In this document: in pieces, positions 60,246 through 64,000 of the stretch
Layout of the letters: every line of letters begins with the position of its first letter
How positions within the stretch are numbered: the first letter of the stretch is position 1
Origin: Rhizobacter sp964253025
GTDB lineage: Bacteria > Pseudomonadota > Gammaproteobacteria > Burkholderiales > Burkholderiaceae_C
Length of the DNA: 64,000 bases
Direction of reading: 5' to 3'
Assembly: GCF_964253025.1 (NCBI RefSeq)
Contig: NZ_CAXUQC020000001.1
Span: forward strand, 3,906,001 to 3,970,000
Translations under genes and position numbers: made by a program
The notes under the pieces: generated by a model
What the model was told of the DNA's origin: nothing
The model's database searches: none
The model's input: only the letters and a program-made list of their open reading frames with translations

Positions 60246-62660
60246 TCAGGTCGACAGCACCTGCGAGCCCAGCGCCCAGGCCTCGAAGTCGTCCACCGCC
60301 AGCGGGCGACTCACCAGCAGGCCCTGGAATTCGTCGCATCCCGCCTCCGACAGGAAGTCCCGCTGGGCGACGGTCTCCACGCCTTCGGCGATCACCTTCA
60401 AGCCCAGCCCGCGCGACATCTCGATGATGGCCCGCGCGATGGCGTTGGAGTCGGGGTCTCCCGGCAGATCGTGCACGAACGAGCGGTCGATCTTCATCTT
60501 GTCGATCGGCAGCTCCTTGAGGTGCGCGAGCGACGAATAGCCGGTGCCGAAGTCGTCGACCGAGATGCGGATGCCCATGGCCTTCAACTCGCCGAGCTTG
60601 CGCTGCACCTCGGGCAGGTCGTCCATCAACATGCGCTCGGTGAGTTCGAGCTCGATGAGCTCGCCCGGCACGCCTTCGTCGCGCAGCAGCTGCTGCACGA
60701 GGGCCGTGAACCCGCTGGTCTGGAACTGCACGCTCGACAGGTTCACCGCCACCGGGGCATGGCGAATGCCGGCGGCATGCCAGCGCCGGGCGCAGCGCAC
60801 CGCTTCGCGCAAGGCCCACTGGCCGAGCGGCAGCATCAGGCGCTGCTGCTCCGCGAGCTCGATGAAGGCGTCGGGCATCAGCAGGCCGCGTTCAGGATGG
60901 TTCCAGCGCATCAGGGCCTCGGCCCCGACGAGGGTACCGTCGGCCCGCACCTGCGGCTGGAAGTGCAGCACGAACTCGCCATGCACCAGGCCCTGGGACA
61001 TCTGGCTCTCCATCACCAGCGCCTCCAGGGCCGAGCGGGCCATGGCCGGGGTGAAGAACTGGTAGTTGGCCCGCCCGCGCGACTTGGCGAGGTACATCGC
61101 GGTGTCGGCGTTCTTGATCAGGGCGTCGGCGGTGCCGGCGTCGTGGGGGAACACCGAGATGCCGATCGAGGGCGTGACGGAGATGAGGCGTCCGTCGACG
61201 TTCACCGGCACCTCGATGGCGGCCAGCAGCTTGTTGCAGACCTCCTCGATGTCCAGTCGCTCCAGCGTATTCGGCAGCAGCACGATGAACTCGTCTCCGC
61301 CGAAGCGGGCCACGCGGTCCGTGGTGCGCAGGCTGTCGGTGATGCGGCGCGCCACCGTCTGGAGCAGCGTGTCGCCCACCAGGTGACCGAGCGAATCGTT
61401 CACCCGCTTGAAGTGGTCGAGGTCGATGAACAGCAGCGCGAACTGCGAGTCGGCGCGACGCGCGGCGGCGATCTGATGACCGATGTCCTCCATGAGGCTC
61501 GCCCGGTTGGGCAAGCCGGTGAGGGCATCGTGCAGGGCCAGGTGGCGGATGTGCTCCTGCGCGGCGTAGCGCTCGCGGATGTCGCGCACGATGGTCATGC
61601 GGATGCGCTCGCCCTTGTGCTCCATGGTGCGGCCGATGAGCTCCACCGGCAGGCGACGGCCGTCCTTGTGCAGCAGCACGCTTTCGTAGGGCGTCTCGGT
61701 GCCGGCGCGGATGGTGTCGGCCACCTTCGCCCGCTGGTCCGGGGCCACGATGTCGAGGGTGCGGGCGCCGACCAGCTCCTCGCGCGTGCGGCCCACGAGC
61801 AGACACGCCGCCGGATTGACGTCGGTGATCACGCCCTCCTGCAGGAAGGCGATGCCCTCGGCGGTGGCTTGCATGAACCTCGCCAGCCGGTCCTGCGTTT
61901 CGCGCAGGGCCTGCTCGGCCGTGCGGTGGCGGGTGATGTCCGAGATGAGGACGAAGGCCCCGAGCGCCTCGCCATCGGGCGCGATGTGCGGGAGCAGGTT
62001 GACTTCCAGCCACCGGCGCTCCCCGTCGCGACCGGTCAGCTCACGCTCGTAGGCCGTCGGCGCGACGCGGCGCACCACCGTCTCGACGTAGGGCTCGATC
62101 TCGCGGCTCGCGCCGGGACCGATGATGTCGGCCACGTTGCGGCCGATGATTTCCTGCTCGGTCAACCCGAAGGTGGCGGCGTACTGCTGGTTGGCGAACT
62201 GGCAGGTGAGCGAGCGCGCCTCGAAGTAGGCGATCAGCACCGGCACGTTGTCCGCCAGCAACTTGAACTGGTCGGCCCGGTGGCGGGCCTCGGCATCGGC
62301 CAGCATGCGTTCGGTGATGTCGAGGAACACGCAGGCATAGCGGGCGCGGGCCTTGTCCCAGCGGGCCCGCACGTCGAACCACAGGCCACCCGGATGGGTC
62401 GGCGTGTCCTTCAAGGACAAGGTGAGATGGAAGTCGCGCTGCAGTGCGAGCGCCGCCTGAAGCTGCGCGAACGAGCCGGGCGTGAGGACGGCCGACCAGA
62501 CCCACGACGGATGCGCACCCTCGGCCATGCCGAGGCCTTCGGTGAAGGCCGCCGTCGACGTGAGCACCGCCCCGCTCTCGTCCAGGCAGGCGAGCGCGCA
62601 GGGCCAGTCGTCGGGCGCGGGCAGATCGCTGTCGGGCAACGCGCGTGGGTCGTTCATCAT
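60246..62660 (-). CDS. PAS-PAS-PAS-GGDEF-EAL c-di-GMP protein
   Basis: 804 residues. Three PAS-like domains at about 12-118, 130-245 and 252-365, the second with QQYAATFGLTEQEIIGRNVA. GGDEF at 454-458 (RFGGDEF) with an inhibitory RxxD at 445-448. EAL motif at 581-583 (GAEALMRWNHPERG), and VNLSSVQFQTSGFTALVQQL, ELTERMLMDDLP, DDFGTGYSSLAHLKELPIDK then MKIDRSFV complete the phosphodiesterase site. Both domains look catalytically intact, so it could make or break c-di-GMP depending on its signal. No membrane segment: cytosolic sensor. Confidence 0.94.
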   Translation of the reverse strand: MMNDPRALPDSDLPAPDDWPCALACLDESGAVLTSTAAFTEGLGMAEGAHPSWVWSAVLTPGSFAQLQAALALQRDFHLTLSLKDTPTHPGGLWFDVRARWDKARARYACVFLDITERMLADAEARHRADQFKLLADNVPVLIAYFEARSLTCQFANQQYAATFGLTEQEIIGRNVADIIGPGASREIEPYVETVVRRVAPTAYERELTGRDGERRWLEVNLLPHIAPDGEALGAFVLISDITRHRTAEQALRETQDRLARFMQATAEGIAFLQEGVITDVNPAACLLVGRTREELVGARTLDIVAPDQRAKVADTIRAGTETPYESVLLHKDGRRLPVELIGRTMEHKGERIRMTIVRDIRERYAAQEHIRHLALHDALTGLPNRASLMEDIGHQIAAARRADSQFALLFIDLDHFKRVNDSLGHLVGDTLLQTVARRITDSLRTTDRVARFGGDEFIVLLPNTLERLDIEEVCNKLLAAIEVPVNVDGRLISVTPSIGISVFPHDAGTADALIKNADTAMYLAKSRGRANYQFFTPAMARSALEALVMESQMSQGLVHGEFVLHFQPQVRADGTLVGAEALMRWNHPERGLLMPDAFIELAEQQRLMLPLGQWALREAVRCARRWHAAGIRHAPVAVNLSSVQFQTSGFTALVQQLLRDEGVPGELIELELTERMLMDDLPEVQRKLGELKAMGIRISVDDFGTGYSSLAHLKELPIDKMKIDRSFVHDLPGDPDSNAIARAIIEMSRGLGLKVIAEGVETVAQRDFLSEAGCDEFQGLLVSRPLAVDDFEAWALGSQVLST

Positions 62661-62789
62661 GTGGTGGTGGGGGCATCACGCGGGGCGTGATCGAAGCGCG
62701 GCAAGCCCTGCCCCGGGCAGCGCATGATATCGCTCACATCGGCCCAGTGACCTTTTCTGAACGTAAAGCGTGCCGCGGCGCCAGCCGGC

Positions 62790-63680
62790 TCAGCCCTGGG
62801 CGAGCACCTCGCGGGCGAGGCAGAGGTCGTCCCAGGCGCGGCCCTTGTCCTCCGGGTTGCGCAGGAGGTAGGCCGGGTGGTAGGTGACGACGAGGGGCAC
62901 CCCTTCGAACTGGTGGACGCGGCCGCGCAGCCGGCCGATGGGCTCGTTGCTGCGCAACAGGCTCTGCACCGCGAAGCGTCCCATGGCCAGGATGACGCGC
63001 GGCTTGACCAGCGCAATCTGCCGCACCAGGTAGGGCTCGCAGCGGGCCAGTTCGGTCGGATCGGGATTGCGGTTGCCCGGGGGCCGGCATTTCACCGTGT
63101 TCGCGATGTAGACCTGGCGCGCGGCCTCGGCCGGCTGCCGCGTGAGGCCGAGGGCGGCCAGCATGTTGTCGAGCAGCTGGCCGGACTTGCCGACGAACGG
63201 CTCGCCCTGGCGGTCCTCCTGCTCACCGGGCGCCTCGCCCACCACCATCCAGTGGGCACTGGCGTGGCCCACGCCGAACACCGTCCGGGTGCGGCCCTCG
63301 CACAGCGCGCAGGCGGTGCAATTGGCCACCGCGTCTTCGAGCGCCTCCCAGCCCATGCCGGCGACGCCGCCTACCGGGTCCCCGACCGGTGCCACCGGCT
63401 CGCGCAACCGCACCGGCCGCGAGACTGCGGCAACCGGCTCGGCATCCGGCGCGGGCGCCTCGCGACCGGGCCGCGCCGGTGCAGCGTCGGAGGCGGCGGG
63501 CGGGGTCATCGGCCGCAGGGCCTCCGTGCCAGCACGCGGCACGGGCGCCGCCGCAGCGGGCGCGGCCTCCACCGCATCGGCCTGCAGGGGCGACGTGGAG
63601 GCGGCATCGGGCACGGGCGGCCGCCACAGGCGGATGCCCATCTCCTTCAACATTGCCGCCTGACGCTCGCTCACCACCAT
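62790..63680 (-). CDS. Family 4 uracil-DNA glycosylase
   Basis: 296 residues from ATG 63680, chosen because GGAG on the coding strand ends five bases upstream; GTG 63686 overlaps that site. The first 95 residues are a variable Ala/Pro-rich extension. The catalytic domain has NCTACALCEGRTRTVFGVGH (Cys ligands of the 4Fe-4S cluster), VVGEAPGEQEDRQGEPFVGK then SGQLLDNML, NTVKCRPPGNRNPDPTELAR, and VTYHPAYLLRNP. Removes uracil from DNA in base-excision repair. Couples to the rimI stop two bases before it. Confidence 0.94.
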   Translation of the reverse strand: MVVSERQAAMLKEMGIRLWRPPVPDAASTSPLQADAVEAAPAAAAPVPRAGTEALRPMTPPAASDAAPARPGREAPAPDAEPVAAVSRPVRLREPVAPVGDPVGGVAGMGWEALEDAVANCTACALCEGRTRTVFGVGHASAHWMVVGEAPGEQEDRQGEPFVGKSGQLLDNMLAALGLTRQPAEAARQVYIANTVKCRPPGNRNPDPTELARCEPYLVRQIALVKPRVILAMGRFAVQSLLRSNEPIGRLRGRVHQFEGVPLVVTYHPAYLLRNPEDKGRAWDDLCLAREVLAQG

Positions 63681-63682
63681 CG

Positions 63683-64000
63683 TCACTCCGTCGTCGCCGT
63701 CTTCAGACTCATCACCACTGCATCTTCCCGCCCCGGCACCCCTGGGGGCAGCGGGTAGTAGTCACGCCGAACGCCCACCGGCACGAAGCCGTAGCGCTGG
63801 TACAGCGCCCGCGCGCGGTCGTTGCTCTCGCGCACCTCGAGCCAGAGCTGCAGCGCGTCGCGGGCCCGGCAGATGTCCACCAGACGGTCGAGCATCGCGC
63901 GGCCGTGGCCCCGGCCCTGCACCGCTGGCGCCACCGTGAGGTTCAGCAGGTGCATTTCCTCATAGCCGTCCATGGCGATGAAGTAGCCGAGGACCCCTTG
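63683..64000 (-). CDS. rimI: Ribosomal-protein-alanine acetyltransferase RimI, N-terminus beyond window
   Basis: Frame open to the window edge. The visible 105 residues start QGVLGYFIAMDGYEEMHLLN and contain the acetyl-CoA loop VAPAVQGRGHGRAMLDRLVD, then LEVRESNDRARALYQRYGFV and DAVVMSL. This is the GNAT C-terminal half with the RimI pattern. The neighbour order (rimI before a family 4 UDG, often with tsaB upstream) supports the name. The ATG at 63973 is internal. Confidence 0.9.
   Translation of the reverse strand, partial: QGVLGYFIAMDGYEEMHLLNLTVAPAVQGRGHGRAMLDRLVDICRARDALQLWLEVRESNDRARALYQRYGFVPVGVRRDYYPLPPGVPGREDAVVMSLKTATTE

Overview
The window is a 64 kb piece of chromosome from a high-GC Betaproteobacterium. 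Gene content and order point to Burkholderiales, probably the Rubrivivax/Leptothrix/Roseateles side. The order folate cyclo-ligase, slt, NDUFA9-like, GST, cca, the set folM-like/folB/ttcA, a SAH riboswitch in front of ahcY, and the glmS/Lrp pair all fit that order; this placement is inference from gene order and protein style, not from a search. No rRNA, tRNA, CRISPR array, transposase or phage gene was recognised.

Layout. 1-8.7 kb: a truncated chemoreceptor, an exported protein of unknown function, an O-acyltransferase, then an acetate uptake module (actP and DUF485) divergent from a cNMP/CBS/DUF294 protein and a DnaQ-like exonuclease, with a perfect FNR/ANR box between them. 9.0-14.7 kb: a GH1 beta-glucosidase and a complete CUT1 sugar ABC transporter in one operon behind two LacI-type operator cores. 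15-17.3 kb: a lipoprotein metzincin protease with a Pro/Ala linker, followed by two very strong hairpins. 17.7-21.7 kb: a LysR regulator divergent from a hydrolase, MFS exporter and cyclophilin-like operon. 22-28.4 kb: a loosely packed accessory stretch of single genes (hydrolase, DUF1206, hemerythrin, two SDRs) separated by 300-500 bp spacers.

28.7-40.6 kb is core-genome-like: DUF4037, glmS, an Lrp regulator, a diguanylate cyclase, rlmI, then the reverse-strand run lpxL-like x2, dapF, DUF484, xerC. 39.2-46.2 kb is a SAM-cycle module. metK has a SAM-II-like pseudoknot in its leader. ahcY-tlyA-metF follow a SAH riboswitch that has a built-in competing hairpin. The two switches would read the substrate and the product of methylation within 4 kb of each other. 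Next to it lie two paralogous 5-formyl-THF cyclo-ligases, and between a TfoX-like gene and the second cyclo-ligase is a 275-bp nested palindromic element that supplies the stop codons of both neighbours. This element is the least explained feature of the window.

48.2-64 kb: soluble lytic transglycosylase, NDUFA9-like, GST, cca, an orphan MazF-like protein, DUF2905, a MidA/NDUFAF7-like methyltransferase, folate genes, ttcA, two lipoproteins, glmU (whose start codon overlaps that of a divergent lipoprotein gene at a CATG), a PAS-GGDEF-EAL protein, a family 4 uracil-DNA glycosylase and the end of rimI. Starts were chosen by Shine-Dalgarno position, operon overlap and family length; each entry states where the choice mattered.
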